Below are positions 9,819 to 19,119 of a stretch of 64,000 bases of DNA, piece after piece. Position 1 is the first letter of the stretch; every line of letters starts with the position of its first letter. The notes beneath the pieces were generated by a model, which was not told where the DNA came from, did not search any database, and saw nothing but the letters and a program-made list of their open reading frames with translations. Made by a program: the position numbers and the translations under genes. Source of the DNA: Candidatus Thiodiazotropha sp. (ex Codakia rugifera) (lineage in GTDB: Bacteria > Pseudomonadota > Gammaproteobacteria > Chromatiales > Chromatiaceae); assembly GCA_025656675.1 (NCBI GenBank), contig JAHXHN010000004.1, forward strand, positions 270,703-334,702. The letters are read 5' to 3'.

Positions 9819-10817
9819 GTGCTTATAGGATAGATTGACCATAAAATCGGGCACTGTATCGGTGGTGAGGTTTTCTCCGATCGAGATATCGATACCACTT
9901 TGTCCGTCATTGAGCAGGATCGAACCACCAACAGTGATCATTACTGCAGTACCGCCCAATTGGTCCACAGCACTGTCGTATAGCGAAGTATGTCCATCTA
10001 CCTGGAGCTTAAGCGCCAACCAGTCATAAGCGAGCCACCGGGTTCCCACTGTACCGAAAAGTGCAGCATCCCGCTGTTGTTCGCTCAAAATATCAGCTTT
10101 CCCCTTAATCAATAGTCCAGCCTGACCATAGACCCCCATCGACCAGCGCTTCAACAATTGAGCATCCGAACCGCTTATCCAAAAAGCGATGTCGGGTGCT
10201 CCACTGCCAAGCAGCGAATCTGAATCACCGGTAGGTAGCTTGAGGCTGGCATGTACGGCACTATTTCTGCCAGCCGCATCTCGCTGAAGCGTATGGGATA
10301 AAAAAAGCTGGATATCGCCAACACCCTGCGTGTTTTTTTGAATCGATACACGTTCATCCCCATCCTTCACATAAAGATAGCGCAAACGGTTTTGTGGCCA
10401 GTCTTCCCGTTTAGCGTTGGATAAACCAAAAATGTCATGCCAATTCTCAATCAGATTATCCATAAAACCATCACGATGTGATAGGTAGGGTACTTCTATA
10501 CCCATCTGCCAACCGGCCCCAACACCTTTTTTCCAGACTAGACCGATCCGGTATGTCTCACCATCCAATGTGACCTGCTCTCCATCCGATGTGCCCTGTA
10601 TTGAGTTGTTGGCAACATCCATTGATAGATGCAGACTCGACTCATCCTCGTTCAGTAATTGTGATGAGGAGGCCGCTGGCAGACCATGGATGAGAGTGAA
10701 AGGGTTCAGATTGCGTACTCTAAATGGCTCATAGCCCGATTCTCCTGCCAGAGCCAAGACAGGGCATAGGGTCACCAGTATGCTCAATAAAAGTGTTGTT
10801 CTAATGGTGAATTGCAA
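9807..10817 (-). CDS. DUF3187 family outer-membrane protein
   Basis: 336 residues with a signal peptide ending near ALAGES, followed by 'FRVRNLNPFTLIHGLPAA', the characteristic opening of DUF3187 proteins. The remainder is rich in alternating beta strands and ends in an aromatic-containing tail (LSYKHSFH), consistent with an outer-membrane beta-barrel. Function is unknown for the family. Its 3' end overlaps the end of lgt on the other strand by 12 bp, so the two transcripts converge. It is on the same strand as the HzsA-like gene but separated from it. Confidence 0.75.
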   Translation of the reverse strand: MQFTIRTTLLLSILVTLCPVLALAGESGYEPFRVRNLNPFTLIHGLPAASSSQLLNEDESSLHLSMDVANNSIQGTSDGEQVTLDGETYRIGLVWKKGVGAGWQMGIEVPYLSHRDGFMDNLIENWHDIFGLSNAKREDWPQNRLRYLYVKDGDERVSIQKNTQGVGDIQLFLSHTLQRDAAGRNSAVHASLKLPTGDSDSLLGSGAPDIAFWISGSDAQLLKRWSMGVYGQAGLLIKGKADILSEQQRDAALFGTVGTRWLAYDWLALKLQVDGHTSLYDSAVDQLGGTAVMITVGGSILLNDGQSGIDISIGENLTTDTVPDFMVNLSYKHSFH

Positions 10818-11217
10818 AATCCATCCTCAAATTAGGGTGATTGTCACCTGTCATCATTTACCTGAACCTGAGGATTGATGACCGTTACAGACGGTAAATG
10901 GGTTTTTCATTACCCACGGGAGCCACCTCCCCTTTTACCCCCCATAACTAGGCTCATCAATAGCAAAAAAATAGACCCGATTCAGGCTGAATTTTATTGC
11001 GACCTCAAATTAACTATTTAATTCAGCTAATTACATAGCGGTATATATACATTTTTCTTTCCATACAACTGGCATTATTATTACATTGTGAACAGGCATA
11101 GCGATTGACAGCCACATCACCTATCATGGTATTTGGGCATTTATTACCAACTTTCCAGTTCAACCTGTGACTATGATCGCAAACGCAACACACTAATTCA
11201 TATAGATTTGTTTGTTC
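10818..11217. other. Intergenic region with divergent promoters
   Basis: A 400-bp gap between the DUF3187 gene and the TPR-ExbBD operon. A short hairpin (ACCGT-TACAG-ACGGT) lies near 10880. TTGACA at 11105-11110 is a good -35 match with only a weak GGTATT-like -10 seventeen bases later; it may drive the operon at 11218. The stretch 10980-11070 is AT-rich. I see no credible small gene in either strand. Confidence 0.4.
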
Positions 11218-11781
11218 ATGACTCAGCTTAAAAATGACTCGGGAATCAACACTTTGAAGATCTTACTCCGAATTGCGCTTATTACCCTCTGCTGTTTCGG
11301 TATATCGCTGTCAGCCGAGCCGCTTGCGGACAGCGGTCAAGGCCTGGATCAACAGGTTGAGGATCTAAAAAAAGCAGTCGTAGAACTCAATCGAGAGCTC
11401 TTTATCCTCGAAGAGGAGTTATTATTCCCAGGCAATACTCAGGTCTCAATTTTTCTCTCCCTGGATATTGGCAAATACTTCAAACTCGATTCTGTACAGC
11501 TCCAGATAGATAGCAAGGAACTCACCAACTATCTTTACACTGAACGCGAGATCAAGGCTTTACAGCGAGGTGGGGTACAACGTCTCTACCTGGGAAATCT
11601 GAAATCGGGTGATCATGAATTGGTTGCCTTCTTCACCGGAATCGGACCGAAAGGAAGAGATTACAAACGAGGCGCAACAGTCAGTTTCAATAAAGGTATT
11701 GGGCCAAAATACCTGGAGCTGAAAATTGTTGACGGTGTCGCCTTGCAACAGCCGGATTTTGAGATCCGGGAGTGGGAGTGA
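11218..11781 (+). CDS. Secreted protein opening the TPR-ExbBD operon
   Basis: About 187 residues: signal peptide (LKILLRIALITLCCFGISLSAEP), a short coiled-coil-like helix (QVEDLKKAVVELNRELFILEEEL), then a beta-rich domain with 'VSIFLSLDIGKYFKLDSVQLQID'. Similar proteins in ExbB/ExbD/TPR gene clusters are sometimes labelled AraC regulators, but no helix-turn-helix is visible and the signal peptide argues against a cytoplasmic role. Its end overlaps the next gene by 4 bp, showing translational coupling. Likely a periplasmic component of the envelope machine encoded downstream. An in-frame TTG two codons earlier is possible. Function unknown. Confidence 0.65.
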   Translation: MTQLKNDSGINTLKILLRIALITLCCFGISLSAEPLADSGQGLDQQVEDLKKAVVELNRELFILEEELLFPGNTQVSIFLSLDIGKYFKLDSVQLQIDSKELTNYLYTEREIKALQRGGVQRLYLGNLKSGDHELVAFFTGIGPKGRDYKRGATVSFNKGIGPKYLELKIVDGVALQQPDFEIREWE

Positions 11782-13643
11782 TACGGGTGCTATCTGGCCT
11801 GACTTCCCGCCTGCTAATCTCGCTCTCTCTTGCCTTACCACTCTGCGCCACGGCGGAGATACGTGTCGGTGAACCACAAGAGCTGCGTGACCTGCACTAT
11901 GGCGAAGCCCTATATCAGCTCTACCAGCAGAACTATTTTCCCGCTATCGTCCATCTCCTTTCCGCCAGAAAACAGGGATTGATGGAGGCCTATGAAGATG
12001 AGCCTGAACTATTGCTGGGTGGGCTCTACCTGGCCTATGGCATGCCAAATACCGCAGAAACGTTGTTTAACCGGGTTCTGAAACAGAGTGCATCACCCAA
12101 GATACAGCGTCGGGCCTGGCTGCAACTGGGTAAATCGCGTCATCGCAGGGGCAACACGCAAGCCGCTAAAAGTGCGCTCAAACAGGTGGGTGATGACCTA
12201 GAGTCAGAGATGAGTGATGAAAAACACCACTTGACAGGTCTGATCGGTCTTATCCAGAAAAATGAACCTGCAGCCTTATCTGATCTCAGTAAAATTTCCC
12301 AACAGAGTGAATGGTCTCTGTATGGTCGTTTCAACCTGGCTATAGCCCATCTGCGAAGTAATCAGCAGGAAAAAGGCCTCGCTTTGCTGCAGGAGATCGG
12401 CAGCGGCTCCAAGGAGACAGATGACGCAGAGGCCAAATCGATACGCGATCGGGCCAATCTTGCCCGAGGCTTTTTATTACTGGAGACCCAACAAGCCGAA
12501 GATGCCAGAAATTCCCTGCAACGCGTTCGCCTTAAAAGCCCGTCCAGTAGCCAAGCATTATTGGGACTCGGCTGGGCGTCATTACAACTGGGAAATCGAG
12601 AACAGGCCCTCCCACCCTGGCAACTGCTCGCTCAACGCAATACCAGCGATCCGGCTGTACTGGAAGCGAAACTGGCAATCCCTTATGTCCTCTCCCTACT
12701 ACAGGCTGATCGCCAGTCACTAGAGTCCTATCGCGATGCAATCGATACCTATGACAGCTCAATTCAACAATTGGACCGAATGCTTCAAGAAGTCACCAAG
12801 GGTGATTTCCCAAATAGTCTGCTAGGTGACTTAGATCCCACACCTACTACGGGGATAGCTGAGTCTGAACTGCGCTCCCTGCTCTCATATCTGCTATCAG
12901 GCAATGCTTTTCAGGAACGACTACAGGACTACCGTGATCTGCTCGCCATTGAAAGCAACCTGAAACAATGGCAAAAGAAGATCACATCCTATCGTACAAT
13001 GCTGGCCAACCAGCGGGATGCCTATAAACAGAAAGAACCGCGTGTTGATGCTCACTTGCAGGGTCAAAGCCTCGACCAGGTAGTCATAGAGAAAGATCGG
13101 CTCAAGGCCCTCTACGAACAGGCTGAATCAACAGAGGAGCCCCTGTTTGCCCTTGCAGATCAAAAAGAGAAAGGCTGGATCGAAAGACTAAAGCGCATCA
13201 ATCGTCTGATCACCAAACACAACGCAAGTGGTCAATTATCAACCCAAGTGGAAATGGCGCGATTGATGGAAGGCATACTTACCTGGCGGATGGCAACTGA
13301 ACACCCCAGCAGGATTCGGGCACTGAAAAAACAGCTAACCGACCTGGAACTGAACATCGAACTGGCCCACCAAAAGGAGAGTAAGCTAGCCAAAGCACGC
13401 AGCAGTGCCAAAGGCCGTTTCGACTCATTCTCAAAGCGAATATTAAAACTAGAGAGAGCGATACCACAGCTACAACGGCAGCTGAACAAGCTGCGCCAGT
13501 CACAAGCTGGCGCACTGCAGGAAATTGCACTCTCCCAACTTGAGAAGCGCAGAAGCCTGATCAACAACTATCTGATCCAGGCAAGATTCGGTGTCGCCAA
13601 TCTGATGGATCTTAGTGCCGCAAGAGAGGGGGGACAAGAATGA
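11778..13643 (+). CDS. Periplasmic TPR protein with coiled coil
   Basis: About 621 residues. The GTG at 11778 overlaps the preceding TGA and has GGGAG five bases upstream; a GTG at 11772 is the alternative. A signal peptide ends near LCATAE. The N-terminal half contains tetratricopeptide repeats (ETLFNRVLKQSASPKIQRRA, ALLGLGWASLQLGNREQAL). The C-terminal part is a long, charged coiled coil (residues about 400-600, KKQLTDLELNIELAHQKESK). This combination suggests a scaffold spanning the periplasm. Its stop overlaps the next gene by 4 bp, so it is part of the same translation-coupled operon with TPR lipoproteins and ExbB/ExbD. Confidence 0.7.
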   Translation: MIRVLSGLTSRLLISLSLALPLCATAEIRVGEPQELRDLHYGEALYQLYQQNYFPAIVHLLSARKQGLMEAYEDEPELLLGGLYLAYGMPNTAETLFNRVLKQSASPKIQRRAWLQLGKSRHRRGNTQAAKSALKQVGDDLESEMSDEKHHLTGLIGLIQKNEPAALSDLSKISQQSEWSLYGRFNLAIAHLRSNQQEKGLALLQEIGSGSKETDDAEAKSIRDRANLARGFLLLETQQAEDARNSLQRVRLKSPSSSQALLGLGWASLQLGNREQALPPWQLLAQRNTSDPAVLEAKLAIPYVLSLLQADRQSLESYRDAIDTYDSSIQQLDRMLQEVTKGDFPNSLLGDLDPTPTTGIAESELRSLLSYLLSGNAFQERLQDYRDLLAIESNLKQWQKKITSYRTMLANQRDAYKQKEPRVDAHLQGQSLDQVVIEKDRLKALYEQAESTEEPLFALADQKEKGWIERLKRINRLITKHNASGQLSTQVEMARLMEGILTWRMATEHPSRIRALKKQLTDLELNIELAHQKESKLAKARSSAKGRFDSFSKRILKLERAIPQLQRQLNKLRQSQAGALQEIALSQLEKRRSLINNYLIQARFGVANLMDLSAAREGGQE

Positions 13644-16474
13644 GGCTGCCGCTCACTATCTCCCTATTGGGGCTGGCCCTGAGTGGCTGCATTTCGATGC
13701 CATCTACTACTGATAAAAAAACTGACGAACCTACCCTCGCAGATATACAGAAAAGCCCTGTGAAGATAGAAAAACAGGCGTTATCTGCTTCTGATCGTAC
13801 CGATGTCATTGAGAATTACCGTGCTCTATTGCAACTCAATCCTGACCAGCGCCTCAGCAGTGAAGCCACCCGTCGTCTGGCAGATCTCGAACTGGAACGC
13901 AGTGAAACGAAACTATTGCAATCGTCGCTGGAAGCAACACCCAGCGAAGAGGAACTGGCAAAGTCGATACACCTCTATGAAGCGTTGTTAGAGAAGGATC
14001 CTGATTACGCTTCCCGTGATCTGGTTCTCTATCAGCTTGCAAGAGCCTATGAACTCAAGGGCGACATGACCAACATGATGCAAACGTTGCAGACATTGGT
14101 TACCCAGCATCCACAGAGCGCCCATTGGCAAGAGGCACATTTCCGCCGTGGTGAACGCTTCTTCGTCATGCAGCAATTTAAACAAGCTGAAAATGCCTAC
14201 AATGCAATTCTGAAGCAGAACCAGGACTCTCCCTATTTTGATCGGGCACTGTTCAAGCATGGTTGGTCCCGTTTCAAACAAAGTAACATCGAACAGGGAC
14301 TCGACTCATTCACCCTTCTGCTTGACAGAAACCTGGGTGATTCACCACAAGCCGACGTCAGTCAACTCTCCCCTGCCGATCAGGAGCTACTGAAAGAGAC
14401 TGTACGGGTGATCAGCCTTACATTTTCCGAGCTGGGTGGTGCACAACGTATAAGTCGATACTTTAATGGAAAAGGTCATCGCAACTACGAATATATGATC
14501 TATCAGGGACTGGGTGACCTCTACCTCAAACAAGAGCGCATCCAAGATGCAGCGGAAGCCTACCTTGCCTTTGTTGACCTGAGTCCAGATCATCCTCAGT
14601 CCCCGAGGCTCTCGGTTAAAGTAGTTGATATCTACAAAGAAAACGGCTTCCCAGCCCGTGCTGTGGAGAGTAAAAAATCCTTTGTTCAACACTATGCCGT
14701 AGGCAGTGATGCCTGGAAAAAGCAAGCATCTGATAATCAGTCCTGGCTAAACAAACAGTTGCGCATCTACCTTAAAGAGCTAGCAGAATATCATCATGCC
14801 CTGGCTCAGCAATATAAAAAGAGCAAGGCTAAAACGGCCGTAGCGGAACAGTCAAAGCAGGGGCATGAGGCTGCCCGCTGGTATCGGCTCTATCTGGATA
14901 CTTTTTCAGATGACTCAACTGCAGGCAGTATCAGTTTTCTACTGGGTGAATTGTTGTTCGAATTAAAAAAGTATCCTGAAGCGGTCACCGCTTATGAAGA
15001 CAGCGCCTATCGATTGCCAGTGCATGACAAACAGGCTGAAGCAGGCTATGCCGCCCTGCTGGCATACGCAGCCCAGGCTGAACGTCTGTCAGTGACAGAA
15101 CAGGTTGCATGGCATAACCAAAGCGTCGAGAGCGCCCTGAAATTCAGTAATGTATTTCCTCAAGATAAACGCAAGGCTTCTGTATTGACCGAAGCGGCTG
15201 ATCAACTACTTCAACTGAAGGATCACGGACGTGCTCGGGGCGCTGCCTTGCAAGTAGCCAATCTAGCTCCGCCTGCCAGCATAAAGTTACAACGCACAGC
15301 CTGGACAATTGCGGCACATGCTGCATTTGAGCAAAAGGATTTTTCTGCCGCTGAAAGTGCTTACCAGCAAGCATTGAAACTGCGGCCCAAGGACAGTAAG
15401 GAAAAGGAGCAACTGCAAGAGAGACTGGCTGCAAGCATCTATCAACAGGGGGCCATGCTACGCACCCAAGGCAAACATACGGGCGCGGCAGAGGCATTCA
15501 AGCGTATTGCCAATCAGGCACCTCAAGCCTCGATTCTTGCCACTGCTGAGTATGATGCTGCTGCTAGTCTGATTGCTGCTGGTGACTGGGCGGGATCGAT
15601 AAAAGTGCTTGAGTCATACAAGGTCAATCACCCAAAAAGTGAGCTGATACCGGAGGTCAACAGCAAACTGGCAGTTGCCTATATGGAGACCCAGCAACCC
15701 CTTAAGGCTGCAGCTGAACTTGCCACCCTGTCCACTCAGGCCTCAACCCCCGAATTGAGGCGGGAATCAGGATGGCGCGCCGCCGAGCTGTACGAAAAGG
15801 GTGACAAGCAAAAACAGGCGATTGTTGCTTATAAACGCTACGTCAAGGACTTCCCGGCACCATTGGACCAGGCCATGGAAGCGCAACAAAAACTGGTTGA
15901 TCTCTATCATAAAAGCGGTGAAACCGGCAAACGTGACTGGTGGTTAAAACAGTTGATAAAGGTCGATGCAAATGCTGGCAAGGAACGCAGTGACCGTAGC
16001 CGATATCTGGCAGCCCACGCATCGATACGGTTAGCTGAACCAACTCTGGAAAAATTTCGATACGTTAAATTGAAGGCACCACTGGAGAAGAATCTGAAGC
16101 TCAAAAAGGAGCGGATGCAGACAGCCATCGCTGCCTATAAAAAGGCAGCTAAATACGGTGTAGCTGAGATCACCACTACAGCCACCTACCGTATCGGAGA
16201 GATGTATCAACAGTTCGGCACCGCGCTGATGACCTCCCAGCGACCGAAAGGGCTGAATGCTGAAGAGCTGGAGCAGTATGAGATCCTACTGGAAGAGCAA
16301 GCCTATCCGTTCGAGGAGAAGGCTATCACCCTTTATGAATCGAATGTCGAAAGAGTCGAAAACGGTATCTACGATGATTGGGTAAAAAAGAGTTTTGATG
16401 CCCTTGCAAAACTTCTGCCCGGACGATATGCAAAACAGGAGAAAAGGGAGGTCTTAGTCGATGCGCTTAATTAA
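13640..16474 (+). CDS. Large TPR lipoprotein
   Basis: 944 residues. The N-terminus MRLPLTISLLGLALSGC is a lipoprotein signal (lipobox LSGC). Most of the length is tandem TPR/helical repeats resembling YbgF/BamD-type modules (QTLVTQHPQSAHWQEAHFRR, YNAILKQNQDSPYFDRA, YQQALKLRPKDSKEKEQ). Such an array usually forms a superhelical docking surface. It starts inside the end of the previous gene (4-bp overlap) and its end overlaps the next TPR lipoprotein gene by 14 bp. Probably an outer-membrane-anchored periplasmic scaffold for the ExbB-ExbD-TonB-like motor downstream. No enzymatic motif seen. Confidence 0.75.
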   Translation: MRLPLTISLLGLALSGCISMPSTTDKKTDEPTLADIQKSPVKIEKQALSASDRTDVIENYRALLQLNPDQRLSSEATRRLADLELERSETKLLQSSLEATPSEEELAKSIHLYEALLEKDPDYASRDLVLYQLARAYELKGDMTNMMQTLQTLVTQHPQSAHWQEAHFRRGERFFVMQQFKQAENAYNAILKQNQDSPYFDRALFKHGWSRFKQSNIEQGLDSFTLLLDRNLGDSPQADVSQLSPADQELLKETVRVISLTFSELGGAQRISRYFNGKGHRNYEYMIYQGLGDLYLKQERIQDAAEAYLAFVDLSPDHPQSPRLSVKVVDIYKENGFPARAVESKKSFVQHYAVGSDAWKKQASDNQSWLNKQLRIYLKELAEYHHALAQQYKKSKAKTAVAEQSKQGHEAARWYRLYLDTFSDDSTAGSISFLLGELLFELKKYPEAVTAYEDSAYRLPVHDKQAEAGYAALLAYAAQAERLSVTEQVAWHNQSVESALKFSNVFPQDKRKASVLTEAADQLLQLKDHGRARGAALQVANLAPPASIKLQRTAWTIAAHAAFEQKDFSAAESAYQQALKLRPKDSKEKEQLQERLAASIYQQGAMLRTQGKHTGAAEAFKRIANQAPQASILATAEYDAAASLIAAGDWAGSIKVLESYKVNHPKSELIPEVNSKLAVAYMETQQPLKAAAELATLSTQASTPELRRESGWRAAELYEKGDKQKQAIVAYKRYVKDFPAPLDQAMEAQQKLVDLYHKSGETGKRDWWLKQLIKVDANAGKERSDRSRYLAAHASIRLAEPTLEKFRYVKLKAPLEKNLKLKKERMQTAIAAYKKAAKYGVAEITTTATYRIGEMYQQFGTALMTSQRPKGLNAEELEQYEILLEEQAYPFEEKAITLYESNVERVENGIYDDWVKKSFDALAKLLPGRYAKQEKREVLVDALN

Positions 16475-17054
16475 GCTTTCACTCGCCAGCCTCTTTTTTA
16501 TGCTCCACTTTTCCGGATGCGGCACTAATCCAGTTCAAAGCATCAGCCGTGACGATTCCGAATTGCGCAATGTTGATTCGGAGTTACAACAGACTTTCGA
16601 ATCAGCGCTGCAACTGATGCGTCAGAATAAAACGGCACAGGCAAAAAAGCATTTACAAAACCTGATAGACCAATATCCTCAAATGGCTGGGCCCTATATA
16701 AACTTAGGCATCATTCAACTGACAGAAGGCGATCTAGCCAAGGCTGAGAACACATTTACTACTGCCTTGAAAATCAAACCTGACAGTCCCCCAGCCCATA
16801 ATCAACTGGGAGTCGCCCTCAGGATGCAAGGTAAGTTTCAGGAGGCGGAGCAGGCCTATACAAGCGCTCTTAAATTACAACCCGACTACCTGCTGGCTCA
16901 CCGCAACCTGGGAATTCTTTACGATCTCTATCTACCCAGACCAAAGCTTGCATTACAACACTACAAGCACTGTCAGACTTTGAGTGATTCCTCCGACAAA
17001 GAGATCAGTGGCTGGATTCTCGATCTTGAGCGTCGAATCAAGCCATCAAAATAG
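16461..17054 (+). CDS. Small TPR lipoprotein
   Basis: 197 residues. Lipobox FSGC follows a hydrophobic signal (IKLSLASLFFMLHFSGC). Residues 60-165 hold three canonical TPR units ending in PxY/PDY signatures (AGPYINLGIIQLTEGDLAKA, SPPAHNQLGVALRMQGKFQE, DYLLAHRNLGILYDLYLPRP). It begins within the last codons of the large TPR lipoprotein gene, so it is translated from the same message. Likely an outer-membrane adaptor, similar in scale to NlpI or PilF-type pilotins, but no direct homology to these is claimed. Confidence 0.75.
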   Translation: MRLIKLSLASLFFMLHFSGCGTNPVQSISRDDSELRNVDSELQQTFESALQLMRQNKTAQAKKHLQNLIDQYPQMAGPYINLGIIQLTEGDLAKAENTFTTALKIKPDSPPAHNQLGVALRMQGKFQEAEQAYTSALKLQPDYLLAHRNLGILYDLYLPRPKLALQHYKHCQTLSDSSDKEISGWILDLERRIKPSK

Positions 17055-17066
17055 TGTGAACAAGAT

Positions 17067-17354
17067 ATGTTGAACAAATCCCTTATACGACTGATGCCGA
17101 CACTTGCCGGACTACTGCTTCTACTGACGCAGAGTATCCAGGCAGAGCAGCGGCTCGACCTGGAAGGCACTGCGATTTTCGGCAATAAAGAGTCGCCAAA
17201 TGTACTTTACGTGGTGCCCTGGCGGTCGGCAAAACGTCTCACCAATATGATGCCACCTGAAACAGGCCGCAGGGATGAGCTACTCGCCCCTCTGGACCGT
17301 GATGTATTTCGCAGACAGATCGATTGGTACCAGAAATTTGGCGAAAAACCGTAA
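17067..17354 (+). CDS. Small secreted protein of the TPR-ExbBD operon
   Basis: 95 residues: signal peptide (PTLAGLLLLLTQSIQAEQ) then about 65 mature residues, including 'LEGTAIFGNKESPNVLYVVPW' and an acidic/basic C-terminal helix (LDRDVFRRQIDWYQKF). The position, in the same orientation and 12 bp after the TPR lipoprotein gene and before exbB, makes a shared role likely. I do not recognise the family. A 'G-N-K-E-x-P-x-V-L-Y-V-V-P-W' stretch would be a useful search seed. Periplasmic location is well supported by the signal. Confidence 0.65.
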   Translation: MLNKSLIRLMPTLAGLLLLLTQSIQAEQRLDLEGTAIFGNKESPNVLYVVPWRSAKRLTNMMPPETGRRDELLAPLDRDVFRRQIDWYQKFGEKP

Positions 17355-17441
17355 AGAATCTGACAACCTGTGCCGCATGACTGAAATATCCCAGTTTCCA
17401 GCAAACACCGACTATTAAGCGTTTAACAACGGAGAACCCTT

Positions 17442-18095
17442 ATGGAACTCATTGATCCCATCATCCGATTTTTCCAGGAAGGCGGACTCTTTATGTATCC
17501 CATCCTGCTGATCTTTGCCGGCGGAGTGGCGATAGCCATTGAACGCTGGGTCTATCTAACCCTGGCGACAGGGAGCAACAAACGTACTTGGAAATCAGTC
17601 CTGCCTCATCTCAATGATGGCGATTTCAAGTCAGCTATGGAGGCTGCAAATAAGTCCAAGACAGCCATAGGCACCATGCTGACCTACGGCTTAGCCCGCG
17701 CACGTACCGCCAGGCGTCGTGATGATGTGGAGGTTGCCATGGAAGAAGGCTTGATGGAAGCCATCCCACGCATGGAAAAGCGCACCCACTATCTCAGCAC
17801 ACTCGCCAATATCGCCACCCTTCTCGGTCTGCTAGGTACCATTATCGGCCTCATTCAAGCATTTACCGCTGTCTCCAATGCTGACCCTGCTGAAAAAGCG
17901 GATCTATTATCGGCCAGTATCTCGGTTGCCATGAATACAACCGCATTCGGTCTGATGGCGGCTATACCCTTGTTGTTGGTCTATGCCCTACTACAGAGCA
18001 AGACGACGGCTATTGTTGACAGTCTGGAGATGGCTTCAGTCAAGTTTCTCAACATCTTCAATGAGAAGGCTTTCACCACACGGAGCAAGGCATGA
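17442..18095 (+). CDS. ExbB/TolQ/MotA proton-channel protein
   Basis: 217 residues of the MotA/TolQ/ExbB family. Three membrane segments are visible: about residues 16-36, 118-142 and 165-188. The conserved block 'LANIATLLGLLGTIIGLIQAF' and 'AMNTTAFGLMAAIPLLLVY' hold the Thr and Gly/Pro residues lining the channel in this family. It forms pentamers around an ExbD dimer and couples proton flow to movement in the periplasm. An SD-like GGAGA sits just before the ATG. It is followed, with 4-bp overlaps, by two exbD genes and a TonB-like gene, so this motor is dedicated to the operon rather than generic iron uptake. Confidence 0.88.
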   Translation: MELIDPIIRFFQEGGLFMYPILLIFAGGVAIAIERWVYLTLATGSNKRTWKSVLPHLNDGDFKSAMEAANKSKTAIGTMLTYGLARARTARRRDDVEVAMEEGLMEAIPRMEKRTHYLSTLANIATLLGLLGTIIGLIQAFTAVSNADPAEKADLLSASISVAMNTTAFGLMAAIPLLLVYALLQSKTTAIVDSLEMASVKFLNIFNEKAFTTRSKA

Positions 18096-18610
18096 GAAGC
18101 CGATTACGTCACCATCACCATGAGGCGGAGTTGAATATCACCGCCTTTCTCAATCTGATGGTGATCCTGATCCCCTTTTTGCTGATTACTGCCGCTTTTT
18201 CGCGATTCTCCATTATTGAACTCTATCTACCACCTGCCAGCGAAGGTACCTTGCAAGCCATTAAAGAGCTCCAGTTGGAGGTGATTATTCGCAAACAGGG
18301 GCTTGAAGTGGCAGATCGTGAAGGTGGATTGATCAGGCGCCTTAACAATACACCTGAGGGTTATGACCTGAAGGGATTGAATGAACTGCTGGTACAGATC
18401 AAGGTTCGCTTCCAGGATAAGCGAAGTATTTTTATCCTCTCCGAGCCAGATACCGACTATGAAACCATGGTTCAGGTGATGGATGCAGTACGTATGACAG
18501 AGAATGTAGAAGCCGGGTCGGTGATCCAATATGAACTATTCCCTGATATCGCACTGGGCGATGCGCCACCAATAGTCAACCAGACGCAGGATAAAGGTAA
18601 TCCCTCATGA
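18092..18610 (+). CDS. ExbD-like protein 1, membrane Asp replaced by Asn
   Basis: 172 residues: a cytoplasmic basic/His-rich start (RLRHHHHEAE), one membrane helix (residues about 17-36) and a periplasmic ExbD domain. The helix reads LNITAFLNLMVILIPFLL. By alignment with E. coli ExbD (INVTPFIDVM) the proton-carrying aspartate corresponds to Asn21 here, so this subunit appears unable to take part in protonation by the usual route. The second ExbD copy keeps its Asp. Starts in the last codon of exbB and ends overlapping the next exbD, so stoichiometric expression is likely. The substitution suggests a heterodimeric stator core. Confidence 0.82.
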   Translation: MRSRLRHHHHEAELNITAFLNLMVILIPFLLITAAFSRFSIIELYLPPASEGTLQAIKELQLEVIIRKQGLEVADREGGLIRRLNNTPEGYDLKGLNELLVQIKVRFQDKRSIFILSEPDTDYETMVQVMDAVRMTENVEAGSVIQYELFPDIALGDAPPIVNQTQDKGNPS

Positions 18611-19119
18611 AGATGTCGCGTCGTGCCAAACGCATGGATCGTCACCACAGGAGGCACAAGGGAGGTGCGGTTCTGAACCTGGTCTCACTGATGGATATCT
18701 TCACCATTCTGGTGTTCTTCCTGCTGGTGAACTCCGGCGAGGTACAAGTACTTCCCAACGCCAAGGCGTTGAGCCTGCCTGAGTCACTGGCCGAGGTAAA
18801 ACCCAGAGAGACCCTGGTGGTGATGGTCAATCATAACGAAATCCTGGTGCAGGGGCATCGGGTTATCGATCTTGCCCAACCACTACCCGCCGGCACAACT
18901 CTACCTGCATTGAAGCAAGAATTGCAGCGCCATGCTGAACGCTCCAAAAGCAGCCCCCTGGAGCCGTTTAAAGGCAAAATCACCATCATGGGTGACAAGA
19001 AGATCCCCTACAACTTGTTGAAACGTGTCATGGCCACCTGCGCGGAGTCGGAATACCCTCATGTCTCGCTAGCCGTACTCAGAAAAGCTGAGAAGGCCGA
19101 TGGAGGACAGACACTGTGA
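18607..19119 (+). CDS. ExbD-like protein 2, membrane Asp retained
   Basis: 170 residues. A basic, His-rich cytoplasmic N-terminus (RRAKRMDRHHRRHKGG) precedes a membrane helix 'LVSLMDIFTILVFFLLV' that carries Asp30, the position of the essential proton-binding residue of ExbD/TolR. The rest is a periplasmic ExbD/TolR-type domain. It overlaps the preceding exbD and the following TonB-like gene by 4 bp each. With ExbD-like protein 1, in which the same residue is Asn, it probably forms a mixed dimer inside the ExbB pentamer. Confidence 0.85.
   Translation: MKMSRRAKRMDRHHRRHKGGAVLNLVSLMDIFTILVFFLLVNSGEVQVLPNAKALSLPESLAEVKPRETLVVMVNHNEILVQGHRVIDLAQPLPAGTTLPALKQELQRHAERSKSSPLEPFKGKITIMGDKKIPYNLLKRVMATCAESEYPHVSLAVLRKAEKADGGQTL

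Noticed and set aside
11218..11781. AraC-type transcription regulator
   Set aside because: Homologues may carry this label, but the protein has a signal peptide and no helix-turn-helix.
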